64,000 nt of DNA from Hirsutella rhossiliensis (lineage: Eukaryota; Ascomycota; Sordariomycetes; Hypocreales; Ophiocordycipitaceae), in the NCBI RefSeq assembly GCF_020360975.1, contig NW_025408680.1:992001-1056000 (forward strand), given 5' to 3'. How positions within the stretch are numbered: the stretch's first letter is position 1; the number at the start of each line of letters is the position of its first letter. The notes beneath the pieces are model-generated. The model had not been told where the DNA came from, did no database searches, and saw nothing but the letters and a program-made list of their open reading frames with translations. This document shows, in pieces, positions 11,182-21,999 of this stretch. A program made the position numbers and the translations under genes.

Positions 11182-11640
11182 CAACAGTGTCCTCCCCCAG
11201 CCTCATTCTTTCCCATGATGTAGTTCGCCGTGCTCCAGAGAATACTCGCTCTGCCTCTGCACTCATCGCGGGAATCGACAGAACATTAACTGCAAACTGC
11301 GACCGTTTCGGCCAACGCTTACGCTGTTGCGTATCTAACCACCATTCGAGGGCAGGAATCTCGATGAGGATGGCCAGCTCGCTGATGTACTCTCCGTATT
11401 CATCCCTGCTTTGTGGCCGTGGAAAATTCTTAAGCTTTTCAGCAATAAGGTCAAACGTTTCCTGGCTACCTGAGGAGGTGGACACGCCCACGAGCGGCCC
11501 GAGAGGCGCTGTATGCGCTGTGATATTGATGCCGGCTGGCCTGCTATGGCTGCGCTAAAATAGGTCAAAGCCTGTGAGCAAAGAGCTTCTGATCCTCCCT
11601 CACGCGTTGAGGAATTATATGGCCGCACGGCAGGCCCATG
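11177..11640 (-). pseudogene. hAT transposase C-terminal dimerisation domain remnant
   Basis: The minus-strand frame 11491-11177 carries the hAT C-terminal signature: DEYGEYISE, ALEWWLDTQQRKRWPKRSQF, then LSIPAMSAEAERVFSGARR and a final RMRLGEDTVE. This domain mediates dimerisation of hAT-family transposases. The preceding part (11490-11640) continues only in another frame, and the N-terminal zinc finger and catalytic core are absent. It is a truncated, frameshifted fragment. It is not RIP-mutated, consistent with a low-copy or short fragment. Confidence 0.85.
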
Positions 11641-11753
11641 CTGACAATGAAGTTATAGGGGCAGCGGCCCTGTGGTATGCGTAGCTGCTTCGGTTTCTTC
11701 TAGTACTTAATTGCAGCCTTACGGCACTTAAAGGGATAGTCAGCTTACCGTAG
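11641..11753. other. Flank of the SINE insertion
   Basis: Short non-coding sequence between the hAT remnant and the left target duplication of the SINE. No feature recognised. Confidence 0.4.
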
Positions 11754-11769
11754 TAACTATAGCTAGTTT
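11754..11769. repeat. Left 16-bp target-site duplication of the SINE
   Basis: TAACTATAGCTAGTTT, identical to 12270-12285 on the other side of the SINE. Its last bases merge with the T9 run (11767-11775), the poly(A) on the minus strand. Confidence 0.9.
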
Positions 11770-12201
11770 TTTTTTATTACTCGCATGCAGCCTCTAGGGC
11801 CATTGCGAGGCTAGTAAGGGGAAGCCCCCTACTAACAGTCCTAGCTAATTATATAACATTACGGTTTATAACTAATTAGGGAGGATTTTTCTTTGTATAA
11901 ATACAAAGATAATAAAGGAAAGGTTAGTCTAGTTAGTCCTACGCTGTGTTTTTCCCCCCTATTGCTAGGTTCCTAGGCCCCCCCCTATTTTTTCCTTATA
12001 TCGAGGATCGAAGTAGTTGCTAGGGTTAAGAGGCGTTATAGCGTTATAGCTATAGTAGCTTGTCGTTGTATAGCCCGAAGGCTGTTCCGCTGTATGGCCC
12101 GGGGGCCGTTTCTGCCCCGCTGCAAGCGGGGACTGTTAGTGCTGGCCGGTTAGGGCTGGCGGTGGAGCAGCTAGATAAGCTAAGGGGGGGGGGGGGTAGC
12201 G

Positions 12202-12212
12202 GGATTCGAACC
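12202..12212 (-). promoter_or_regulatory. Pol III B box of the SINE
   Basis: GGTTCGAATCC on the minus strand is a perfect match to the GGTTCGANTCC consensus, within a T-arm-like hairpin with a GTGGG/CCCGC stem. Confidence 0.9.
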
Positions 12213-12252
12213 CACGACCTCGTAGAAGAAGCGGGTCTTCTAGGCGCTTCCA

Positions 12253-12263
12253 CCACTACACTA
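12253..12263 (-). promoter_or_regulatory. Pol III A box of the SINE
   Basis: TAGTGTAGTGG on the minus strand matches the A-box consensus TRGYNNARNNG and sits 8 nt from the 5' end of the tRNA-like head, the usual spacing. Confidence 0.88.
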
Positions 12264-12269
12264 TCTCCC

Positions 12270-12285
12270 TAACTATAGCTAGTTT
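12270..12285. repeat. Right 16-bp target-site duplication of the SINE
   Basis: TAACTATAGCTAGTTT, identical to 11754-11769. It directly abuts the 5' end of the tRNA-like head. Confidence 0.9.
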
Positions 12286-12306
12286 CTAAGGTTATAAGTA
12301 ACCTAA

Positions 12307-13016
12307 CATTGCCCCCCCCCTTGCTCACCTAAAAATACGCTAAAAATATTACTATAGACCCCGCTATATTATACTATAATTAGCTAGTACCTTATTTACT
12401 AACGTATATAATTAGCGAGCTAGATAGATAAGCTAGACGCCCTTAAATCCTATATAAAATAGTAATTTCGACCTTATTATAAAATTTATTAATTCTTAGT
12501 AATATTTAAAGAAACTTCGTAAGTTTATTTAAAACATAGTAATACTACTACTATAATTATTTAGATATTTATATATATTTCTTAGGGCAGTTATTATTAT
12601 TTTAGTACTAAATAGCTATTTCGTACTATATATTCTTATTTATTCTATAGCGTAAGTAAATATTAAGATTTTAGAGCATTAAAATAATATTAGTACCTTA
12701 TAATAAGTTTATTATTTTAGTTTTAGAGAGTTAAGGGATTTTATAAGGGGGTCGAAATTACTGTTTTATATAAGATTTAGAAGTGCTAAGCTTACTTATC
12801 TATCTAGCTTACTTATTATACACGTTATATATAGGTTAGTATTAGGTTATTATTAGTATTAAGTGTTAGGGATAGGGCTTCGAGTTAGCTTTAATATAGG
12901 TGTTCTTATTAATATAAATGTTTTAACTAATTATATTACTCTATTATAGGTCTATAAGAACAGTGTTAGCTTAACTTCTATAGCGTATTATCAGGTGAGC
13001 GGGGGGGGGGGCCAAT
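12307..13016. mobile_element. 710-bp foldback element with long terminal inverted repeats
   Basis: The left end (ATTG, C9, then TTGCTCACCT ... ATACGCTA) is the inverted counterpart of the right end (TAGCGTATTA TCAGGTGAGC, G11, CCAAT). Inverted similarity continues inward for about 200 bp per arm, for example GAGCTAGATAGATAAG and AGTAATTTCGACC on the left against their complements around 12790 and 12740. The centre (about 12540-12700) is AT-rich without coding. This fits a non-autonomous foldback DNA transposon or MITE. No clear target duplication was found. The arms are AT-rich and RIP-like. Confidence 0.75.
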
Positions 13017-13181
13017 ATCAGGGGGACTGTATTCTCTACTTAACCTGTTAGACTAACCAGCTAAGCAAAAGTAGAGTGCACGTCGAAAGACCCACCAACA
13101 AAATATTATTATATATACATAATATTACTGCCTTTGGAATTACTTGCAAGGCTGCTGACTCCACCTGGGTCCATCTCTCTC

Positions 13182-13189
13182 TATATATA
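13182..13189 (+). promoter_or_regulatory. Possible TATA box
   Basis: TATATATA lies 134 nt upstream of the chosen start of the enterotoxin-like gene, in otherwise mixed sequence. Position is plausible for a fungal promoter, but the motif is simple and could be chance. Confidence 0.35.
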
Positions 13190-13322
13190 CTACAGTATGG
13201 ACTTACCGCAAGCTGATCAACTGCAAGTCTTGTTTGATAGGCAAGTCGACATCACTTCTTTTTATTAATTCTTCTTTCCTACGTTCTTTTGCGTGAGCTG
13301 CGTCTCAAACTTTCCAGCAGTT

Positions 13323-14942
13323 ATGTTGTACAGACCCTGGCCTTTATCCGGGACCCTATATTGGCTGCTATGGCACGGCAATAGTCTCGGAAATCCTGTG
13401 AAGCCCGATTTGGCACCAATGCAGGCAACTCCACCTATTGCATCATCATCACCGGAGCAAGGCCCTCCACTACTGGCAACTAAGGAGCTGCGACCGCCAT
13501 TGCCCCTCGCACTAGAAACAAAGCGATCAGCACAAGATGATGATTATTTCTATCGAGTCGACTCAAAGAGTCCGATATTAGTAAAGTCCCAGGGCGGATT
13601 CCTGCCCTCAGTCGGGCGCCCATCAACGGACGATTTTGATATTTTACGTCACGCTCTTATAATGCGATCAAGAACTGATTCAAAATTCTCATCCGCCTAC
13701 GTTTCTGTGGGGGACACAACTCTTGAAGCCATGACTCTCACGGACGGCGAATGGCTTTACAAAATTCACCCGACACCAAACTTTATCAGTGTGGCTGCAT
13801 CGCTTGGTGAATATGGCCCTTCGGGAAGTGAAGGTCATTTTGTAGCCTTGGGAGGGATACGGTGGTCTCAGGTAGCTGGCTGGTGGGCGAAAATATCTCA
13901 AGTCACCCCACAAATGCAACCAGCCTTTCAACCAAACCCTGACTACATGCCAAAAGGCGTCCATACAACGAGCGGAGGAGCGCCTCAATTTGTCCGGCTG
14001 CCTCAAAATCTCCTCAAGGATGCTAAGGAGCCATGGCTCTCACTAGATCCAAATAAACCCGGCGCACTCAGTATTCCTGACCGAGTTCGATCTTTCATGG
14101 GAGAAATATCGGCAGAGGTGGGCTGGGATGGTAGCTTCCCGTTGATTAGTTCTCCAGACGAGGCAGATGAGGAGAGAAAACAGAACATCACGGCGAACCC
14201 CCCGGCAGACGCTGTGGAAAACGAGGCCATCAAAGTAGCCGAGGAGCAGAAACAGGTGGACCAGATGTCAGACGACGAATCACACCTCATTAAGGAGCGG
14301 CTAGACGATATAGCCAAAGCCACCTCGACGCTAGTCGCCTCAAGCACAACGATGTATGTCCTTACTAAAGCCACTTGTTTTTTCATGGCCTTTGCCGGGG
14401 GGTTAACAGCTACGGAATTCCTGGGTTCTGATAAAATTGCATCGACGGCTGCTGAGAGCTTTCAGCTAATTTCACGACTCGTTGCGACCCTGAGTCAAGA
14501 TGCACTGGTTAACCCCACCTCAACGAAGCAATTTCTGCACCGCCTTGACGGGATCATATCGGAGACCTTGGGCCACGTGGAGGAGCAGACTCAGCAGGAG
14601 ATTAACAAGATCATAATGGAAGTCCCGGCAATTCTATCATCAGGCTTAAGTGTACCGCCAGAAGGCCTTGCGACCTTGCCACGCCCGCCACGCGACTGGC
14701 AAACTCATCTGCCGTCACTTGGTTCGGTCATGAATGACATAGTCTCAGGAGTTTTAGCAGACTTCATCAGAGGTCTAGCGGAAACAAACTCTGCAGTGTT
14801 GGAGCTTCCAGGAGGAGTACTAACGGAAACATCCGGTGAAGAACAATGGACAGAATTCATTGCCATGGAAGAAGTCATATTGCGTGAGGAGGCCGCCGCA
14901 GTTGAACGGGTGATAAATATTATCGAGAATCTAACTTTGTGA
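13323..14942 (+). CDS. Enterotoxin A-subunit-like ADP-ribosyltransferase protein with altered catalytic positions
   Basis: 539 residues from the ATG at 13323; an in-frame stop at 13266 and no earlier ATG fix this start. Residues about 74-190 resemble the heat-labile enterotoxin A fold: YRVDS with the NAD-binding Arg (R78), GYVST-like AYVSV (126-129), and ALGGIRWSQVAGW (175-187). In the family the last motif follows the catalytic Glu-x-Glu; here it reads Glu170-Gly-His172, so the second Glu is replaced, and the Ser-Thr-Ser motif is also altered. The N-terminus is hydrophobic and may be a weak signal peptide. A hydrophobic stretch at about 344-362 and helical acidic regions follow. Family members modify host proteins in bacteria; fungal relatives are mostly of unknown role. 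The protein may be inactive as an enzyme. One exon, not RIPed. Confidence 0.8.
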   Translation: MLYRPWPLSGTLYWLLWHGNSLGNPVKPDLAPMQATPPIASSSPEQGPPLLATKELRPPLPLALETKRSAQDDDYFYRVDSKSPILVKSQGGFLPSVGRPSTDDFDILRHALIMRSRTDSKFSSAYVSVGDTTLEAMTLTDGEWLYKIHPTPNFISVAASLGEYGPSGSEGHFVALGGIRWSQVAGWWAKISQVTPQMQPAFQPNPDYMPKGVHTTSGGAPQFVRLPQNLLKDAKEPWLSLDPNKPGALSIPDRVRSFMGEISAEVGWDGSFPLISSPDEADEERKQNITANPPADAVENEAIKVAEEQKQVDQMSDDESHLIKERLDDIAKATSTLVASSTTMYVLTKATCFFMAFAGGLTATEFLGSDKIASTAAESFQLISRLVATLSQDALVNPTSTKQFLHRLDGIISETLGHVEEQTQQEINKIIMEVPAILSSGLSVPPEGLATLPRPPRDWQTHLPSLGSVMNDIVSGVLADFIRGLAETNSAVLELPGGVLTETSGEEQWTEFIAMEEVILREEAAAVERVINIIENLTL

Positions 14943-15235
14943 TTCAGCGGTGAGACGGGGAGACTAGTAAAGCCGTGGCGCAAAACAAGGATCGCTGTCC
15001 GTTCATATAAAGTTTTAGGTCGGACAATATAGCAGCTAAATCCCTAGATGTCTAGCCTTAGGTTATACCTATACTCTAGGGGGATGCGTCCTACCCTTAA
15101 AATATAGTTTAATTAGTTTATATTAAAGTCTCTAGCTGTTATTTATAATATAATAAGGGGGTATAAGTTTCTTTGAAATTAATTCCCTATACGAAGGCTG
15201 CGACTAAAAGAGATGTCCCTTACCTAGGTTATATG
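14943..15235. other. Intergenic 3' flank
   Basis: This is the downstream region of the enterotoxin-like gene. Composition shifts to RIP-like AT-rich sequence from about 15040. No gene or repeat terminus recognised. Confidence 0.45.
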
Positions 15236-15565
15236 CCCCTAGGGCCCTTGGCCTACCTATTCTCTATAGCTCTAAGGAAGGAAGGGAAGCCCTTCTAACC
15301 TTCTTAGCTAAAACAGAGATAGGGACAGCGAAGTAGCTCGAAAAGGAGTAACCTAGGGGCCCTAGGGCCCTTAGGGGGGGAAAATACTATACGGGAGGAA
15401 CTAGACTAACCTTTCCTTTATTATTGCCTTTATAGCTACCCTTTCCCTAATTAGTAATAAGCCCCTAGGCTCTATAGCTAGCTAGGACTTTTAATAAGGG
15501 CCGAGGCTGTTACTAGCCTCGCTATAGCCCTAGAGGCTATATATAAGTAATAATATAAAAAGAAA
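15236..15565 (+). mobile_element. 5'-truncated LINE 3' end
   Basis: Highly similar to the reverse complement of 52132-52460, including the LINE-type 3' end running into an A-rich tail (ATATAAAAAGAAAAT near 15555). Only the last 330 bp are present, as is usual for LINE copies truncated during reverse transcription. The shared tail is also the 3' part of the SINE at 11770-12269. Confidence 0.75.
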
Positions 15566-16665
15566 ATCCCCCTCCCCCTATCGCTATATATATTAGATTT
15601 CGTAGAGATTTTATACTATCCTACTTAACCCTACTAAAGAAGTATTATAGCTAGTTAATTAAATTAGTAAATTCTTAATTAGTATAAAACCTTTAGTATA
15701 AGTAAATTCTAACTAAAATGCCTCGAATAACGCGAAGTTAAGTAAAGCGGGCTATTACGGCCTAACCGACCTATTAAGTAGTAGCCGCTAGGCCGGCTAG
15801 GGCCGAGACTAGTATTAATAAAGCTTAGTAGCTAAGCTAACTAATAAGGCTCTTAGGACCGCTAAAGTAAAGACTTAATAAGGTTATAGTTATAATAATA
15901 ATAAAGATATAGTTAATAGTTTATATAATAACTACTATACTTAATATATTTAAAAGTATCCTTAATATCTTTATTTATATTTATAAATTAGTTTTTATTT
16001 AAATATACTAAGCGTACCTTATAGCGTTAAACTTATATTATATATTATTATTAGTATTATTATTATTATTAAGATTATACTAAGGACCTAGCTAAAAGTA
16101 TCTAGAACTTCGATATTAAATAAAAGGGAAAAACTTAAATACCTAAGGGAAAACCCTCCCCTCTTTCGGTATAGGTCCGCCTTAAATAAGGTCTTAGTAG
16201 TAATATATAGGAAATTTACGCTAGCTACCGCGGGCTTCTCTTACGCGTTCGCTTTTTAGCGTAGGCCCTCTTAGGCTATAGCCGCTTCTATCTAAAGCGG
16301 CCGCGGCCTAGGCTCGCTAGCCTAGGCCTAGGGTTATAGGTAGTAGTCTCTTTCTAAGGGCCTAACTTATAGGCGCCTCTATTCCTTATAGCTCCCGCGT
16401 CGCTACCGCGTAGCTATAGCCGCGTTAGCCTATCGGTCTATTAGTTAGTAAGGTAGGTAATATCTAGTTACCGGGCCGGGCGCTAGTATAGGTTGCTCCT
16501 AGGTAGGGCCAGCTAATTAAAATTCGGTTTACTAGCTTTATTAATCGAAAATCGGTTCCTATCTAGCTATATAACTTCTTAATTAAGGGCGCGGCGGTCT
16601 ATATTTACTATCTATTATATAGTTATTAATTACGCGCGCCTAGCTTATATATATATATACTTACC
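15566..16665 (+). mobile_element. Left part of an unidentified RIPed element, split by Gypsy-4
   Basis: AT-rich RIPed sequence with a possible coding start at 15718 (MPRITRS, then a frame with Gln-type stops to about 15870) and a more GC-rich block at 16200-16530 without a clear frame. It ends at the target duplication of Gypsy-4; its presumed continuation is 48812-52131. I do not recognise the product. A LINE ORF1 or other gag-like protein is possible. Confidence 0.45.
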
Positions 16666-16670
16666 CTCCC

Positions 16671-17866
16671 TATTACGGGATACCTTATAGTCGATAATCT
16701 AGGTACCTATAATAATATCTACTTTACTTAGGGAAGTTAACTTTAACTCTTTAAGGCTCCCTATAAAAAAAGGAACCTAGAAGCTACTAAGAAAACTCTA
16801 GGAAATTACCTAGAAATCCTAGAAATAATAACTAAGCGGATTATATAGATATTTTATAGAGATTTCCCTTAGGGATATATTATATAGGGAATATACTACG
16901 ATTTCCAAAGTAATAATTCTCGTAAAGAGAGATATAAGAAGTATATAAAAATATATAAAGGTGAAATTAGAAGTAAGGGGTCGGATAGGTAGGGTAGAGA
17001 GATTTAATTTTTACGGGGGCAGTAACTACGGCAGGGGAATAATTATTATATTTCCTTAATTATCCTTCTTTCCTTAATCTAAAGCCCCTCTTTATACCTA
17101 TCTAGTATCTTAATTAATAAAGAAGATCCTGCTTAAAGAAGCTACTAATGTCCTTTTAACTACCGAGCTTTTTGCTGGTTTTTCCCCTCTTTTCTAGCAG
17201 TTAGCGCTATATCCGTTTTATCTTTCGCTACCTCTATAGGAAGCTATCGCTACTTCTGCTTCCCCTTATGCCCCTACCCTCCTTTTTATACCTCTTTTTA
17301 GCTCCTTCTTCCTTCTTCTATACCGGGTGTTTTTAGCTTCCTTAGTCCCTCTTACTAAGGGATATCTCTAAGAACTACGAAATTAGGCTACGCTTCGTAA
17401 TAATAATAGCTCCTTAGGGATTATACTAAGATTTCCTTAAGAAGTTACTATAAAACTATAGCGGGGAAATTATAGAGAAATACTTATACCTACCTAAGGA
17501 AAATACTAGGAAATACCGTTAATACGCCGTACTACTATTATATATTTATAAGGTTAAGATATTACTTAGTTAAAGCCCTAACTAATATCTTACGCTTACT
17601 ATAGTATATATAGAAGATAGAGAACCTATTAGATCTTAGGCGGGTAGAGAAAAATATAAATATTTATTACTACTCTTACTTTAACTTATAAGACCGGTAG
17701 CTAGTTTATATTTAACGCGCGTAATAACGTATAGTAGCTAGTCTATATAATACGTTTAATTATATATAGTAGCTAGTCTATTTAGTTACCTATTAAACCT
17801 ATACTAGATCTAGGTAAATAGCTAGGTTAAAGTACTAGCCCTATACTAAGGGACTAATATATAATA
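16671..17866 (+). repeat. Gypsy-4 5' LTR, interrupted by a Copia solo LTR
   Basis: 706 bp after removing the 485-bp solo LTR and 5-bp duplication. It matches 48008-48806 throughout; the 93-bp length difference is a tandem duplication in the 3' LTR. Confidence 0.88.
16918..17402 (-). mobile_element. Copia solo LTR (485 bp) inside the Gypsy-4 5' LTR
   Basis: TCTCGTAAAG to CTTCGTAATA on the plus strand, the RIPed form of the Copia LTR termini, with 5-bp duplication ATAAT at 16913-16917 and 17403-17407. The intact 3' LTR of Gypsy-4 shows the empty site. Confidence 0.92.
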
Positions 17867-20800
17867 AATAGTAGTAATTTTAATCCCCTTAACTATCTAT
17901 TCTCCTAAGGTCTATATTTAGTAGAACGGAAGATAAAGAATAAGAAAAGGGATAAGTTAACCTTAACTTATAAACCCCGATATCTTCCTAAGAAGAAAAA
18001 TCTTACTTACGTACTAACGAATACCGGCTTCCTAATCTCTTTTTATAGAAGAAATACTTAGGGAACTCTAGATAGAGGTAGAACTTTAACGTAAAGGAAA
18101 TATAACGACTATATTAAGATAAAATAATCTATACTAGGTAAACGTAAGCCTAGTACTAAACTAGTTAACTAGTCCTTAAACTAAACTATAGCTTTAGGAT
18201 TCGAAACTAAAGAAGGGCTCTTAAGAAAACCTAATTATTATTAACCTCGCCTATTAGCTTTAAGCGGTACTAACTAATAACTAGGGCGGGATATATCTTT
18301 CCTAGGTAATATAAAACTAGATCTTATTTACCTTAGATAAAGGGCTAGAAGATAAAGATACTACCGCCGATATAAAAGAAGAAATAAAAGAAATAAAAAA
18401 TAAGATCCTATTTATTCCTAATATAATAAAAGTAGAACCTATAAGACTAAGTAGTTTACTTAAAATACTAAGGAACTAGCTAACTATAAGAGCAGCGCTA
18501 TAAACCGAAATATTAAATCTAATAAAGCTATCCTAGTTTATATACGCTTAGATATTTATCTTTAGAACTAAAGGCTTAGACTAGCTATTAAACGTATATA
18601 TAGACTTTAGTATAGCCCGCTCTATAATTAAGGAAGACTAGCTTAACTACTTTAATAATATAACCCTTAATATAACCTAGTAAGTCCTACTATCTAGTAT
18701 AGGAAAAAGCTAAACTAAGGGTTAAGCGACCTTAATAATTAATATCCTAGGGAAATAAGGAACGGGATTTAAGGTTAAGTAATTTACTATTAGCGCTTAG
18801 GTAGTCTAAACCCTATTTATAGGATTATTACTTAAATAAGATTTCTTAGTACTAAATAAAGTTAATATCTTAAACTCTAAGTAAATAATATTTATTAGCT
18901 TATATAGTAACTTAATAGTTATAGCTTACTTAACTTAATAGGGCTATGCGATCTATTATTAAGTTATATACTAAGCTAATATTAACGTCCTTATATATAA
19001 GATAGAACGCTTATTAGTATAGATTAAGGATATACTAAGGGATTATAATATAGTATTTTTTCTAAGAGACTTATTATTAGCCTATAACTTAATCTAAGGT
19101 ATAACTCTAGTTATAGTAGTTAATACTACTACTCGCCGTATTAGATTTAAGAAAGGATAGTACTTAGGAATACTAATAGACCTTAGTAATAAAATATAGT
19201 TTTTATAGATCGACCTACCTAAGGAAACCCTAGCTAAGGTAACTTTAATTAAAGAGCTAGCTATATAAAAGACTATAGAATATAGCGAACTATACTAAGA
19301 TAATAATATATTAATAAAAACCCTAGAAGATAGGAGCCCTAAGTCCGCTTAAGGGGAACTCCTTTTATAAATATATAAATAAACTCCGAACTATAAGATC
19401 GGGATTTTATAAGACTATAGCCTCCTAAAGATAATTACTTTAAAGGATATTAAAATCTATACTAAAGACCTTATATTTATAGAAAAGATTTAATATATAG
19501 TCGCTTCCTTTCTAACCTTATAAAAGGACTAAGGTACTATTAAGGTCTACTTAAACTACTATATATATATTCTACTAGTAGAAAATTAATACTTATAAAA
19601 ACTAGCTTTTAAAGCTTACTTACTTAGCTAAAAGGATAAAGCGCTAATTAACTAGACCTATAAAGACCTATACTAAAAGGGGTATATAAAATAAGCTATA
19701 AAGGAAACCCTATTCGCTTACCTTATATTTATAGTTTAGAGAACTATATAGAGCAACGAAAAGGGCTAAATAGTAATAGATCTACGCGCTCTTAATAGCG
19801 TAGCTATCTTAGACGCCTACTTAATACTGCTTTAAGAAGATATAATTTAAAAGCTATAGGGAAAACGCTTTATTTCTACTATAAACGCTCGGTCTTTCTT
19901 TTATTAGTTCTTTATTTATAAGGAGTATTAAGAAAGGTTTATAGTAATTAGCTATAAAGGCTTAGAACGACTAATAGTAGCCTTAATAAGATATAAGAAC
20001 TTATATATATATATCTAATAATTTATAAACTAAATCCTCTAAGAATATATAGAATATTCCTTTAAGTATATCGATAATATTATAATATACTTAGATATAA
20101 AAGATAACTATATTTATTACCTCTAGGCTATCTTTTAACTCTTTATAGACTATAAACTAGCCTTAGCTAGATCGAAATTATTCTTAGTCTACTTATCTAT
20201 AAAACTATTAGGATTTCGAGTTAATAGTATTAGCCTAATAAATACTAAAGAATAAGTATAGGTATTATAGGATATAGAGTTTCTAAATACCCTATAGGTA
20301 CTAGAAAAGTAGCTCGGCTTAGTTAACTAGCTATAGTACTTAGTAGCTTACTTCTCTTAAAAGGTAGAGGCGCTTTAAGTTTAGAAAATAGTAATACTTA
20401 AGGAAGTATAGGATAGTTAAATGCTACTTAAAGGATTAGTAAGGAATAAATATACCTCTAAGGTAATATACTAACCGTTCTTAGTAGAGAAATAAGCCTT
20501 CTAAGATATTATAAACGCTTTTATAGAACTAATATAGCTATATTATTTTAACCTACGATAGCTATTATTCCTATAAATCGATGCTAGCCGCGAGCTAGGC
20601 TTTATAGTAGTAGCCTTTTACTTAGTACTAAGGGTAAACTAAAACCTAAGAAGAACCTTACTTTAAATAAGTATCTAGCTAATCTTTTACCTTAGTAAAC
20701 GCTTAACTAGTAAAGAGCTTAAATACTAGCCTATTAAACTTAAAGTCGCTTATCTTTCCTAGGTATATTAAAAGCTCTAGTTATATATTATCTTTACCTT

Positions 20801-21695
20801 ACTACTAAAGGTCGTTATACTAACTAACTACGCTACTATAAGTATAATCCTAAAGTAAATATAGCTATTTACTACTAATATAAAAATAAATAATTAGCTT
20901 ATACTTACTTTATAATACCTTAGCTAGTTTCCCTTAAAGGTTTATTATATTCCTAGAACTATAAATATCCTTACTAATATACTATCTTAACTACTATTTA
21001 TAATACTTAGGAAGTATAAACCTAGGGAATTAAACTATATCTAGGGAAATAAAGCGCTAGTTAAATATATATATATAGTTATAGAATCCTTTATCTAACT
21101 TAACCTACGCTAAAAGATCTAGGAAGTATATATATAAGAACCTAGGTAAGCTAGTATACTAAAGTAGCTTAAAAGTAATAAGTCTTAAGTTAGTCTCTTA
21201 TTTATCTAGTAGTATAAGTTACTTTACTTAGTTAAGTCTAAAGGTTATTATTAGCTTTATATCCCTACTACCTATACTAAGGAAATTATCGCTAATAACT
21301 ATATACGTAAATTTTACTTAAGATAGTAAAGGATATAAAAAGAGTTATCCTTTATATTTACTATTACTAGCCTTAAGAAACTTATTAATAGCTTTATTAA
21401 TAAGTATAACGCTTACTATAAGAACTAAACTAACTAGTTAAAGGCCTTTAGTAAGTTAGTTTTAATTACTTTCTTAGCCTTACCTTTTTATATAATCGCT
21501 ATAGATTTTATTATAGGGCTTCTAAACGTCCTTATAAACTAAACTCTATAGATACTACTTATTAAGGTCTATTATAATATACTATTAATAGTAACTAATA
21601 AGTTCTTAAAAATAAAGCTCTTTATTTTAAGCTATAACTAGTTTACTATAAAAGACTAAGCTAAGGTACTATTTACTAAGTTAATATACTATAAC

Positions 21696-21881
21696 TATAA
21701 GAGTCTTTAACTATTATAAGTTATAGGCTTAGGCTATAGCCTAAGCTATATAGTTACGTATAAAGGGCCGGATCTTATATATATATATATAAGCTAGCCG
21801 CGTATAAGAGAGCTCTATATAGCTTATTAATATTATCTTATAGATAGTACCTATATATATACCTCTACCTACTCCGTAATA
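21696..21881 (+). repeat. Gypsy-3 5' LTR (186 bp)
   Basis: Same length and nearly the same sequence as 28463-28648; differences are mostly C/T and G/A transitions. Confidence 0.92.
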
Positions 21882-21999
21882 ATATAAGCTATTAACTAAT
21901 AGATCTAATAGATATCTCTTTAGAAAGGGCGCCTCCTTTTTAAGGAAGTACTCCGCCCTTCCTTAAATAGATAGGAAGTATCGTAGCTATCTTAAAAGC

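Larger units (their letters stand above)
11770..12269 (-). mobile_element. Complete tRNA-derived SINE with LINE-like 3' tail
   Basis: Read on the minus strand, the element starts exactly at the right target duplication with a tRNA-like head (12270-12197). It then has a C13 run (12196-12184), a GC-rich body to about 11980, a 3' segment (about 11980-11785) similar to the 3' ends of the LINE copies at 15236-15565 and 52132-52330, and a terminal poly(A) (T9 at 11767-11775). 16-bp duplications flank it (11754-11769, 12270-12285). Together these are the hallmarks of a SINE mobilised by a LINE through target-primed reverse transcription. Acceptor-stem pairing is poor, so it is not a working tRNA gene. 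The body shows little RIP. Confidence 0.87.

Noticed and set aside
12197..12270. Functional tRNA gene on the minus strand
   Set aside because: A and B boxes are perfect, but the acceptor strands pair poorly, the anticodon stem-loop does not give a clean 5+7+5 fold, and the sequence is the head of a SINE bounded by a target duplication.
12050..12272. Open frames ending GIRTHDL and similar on either strand
   Set aside because: These are translations of the SINE tRNA-like head and body, a common artefact of tRNA sequences.
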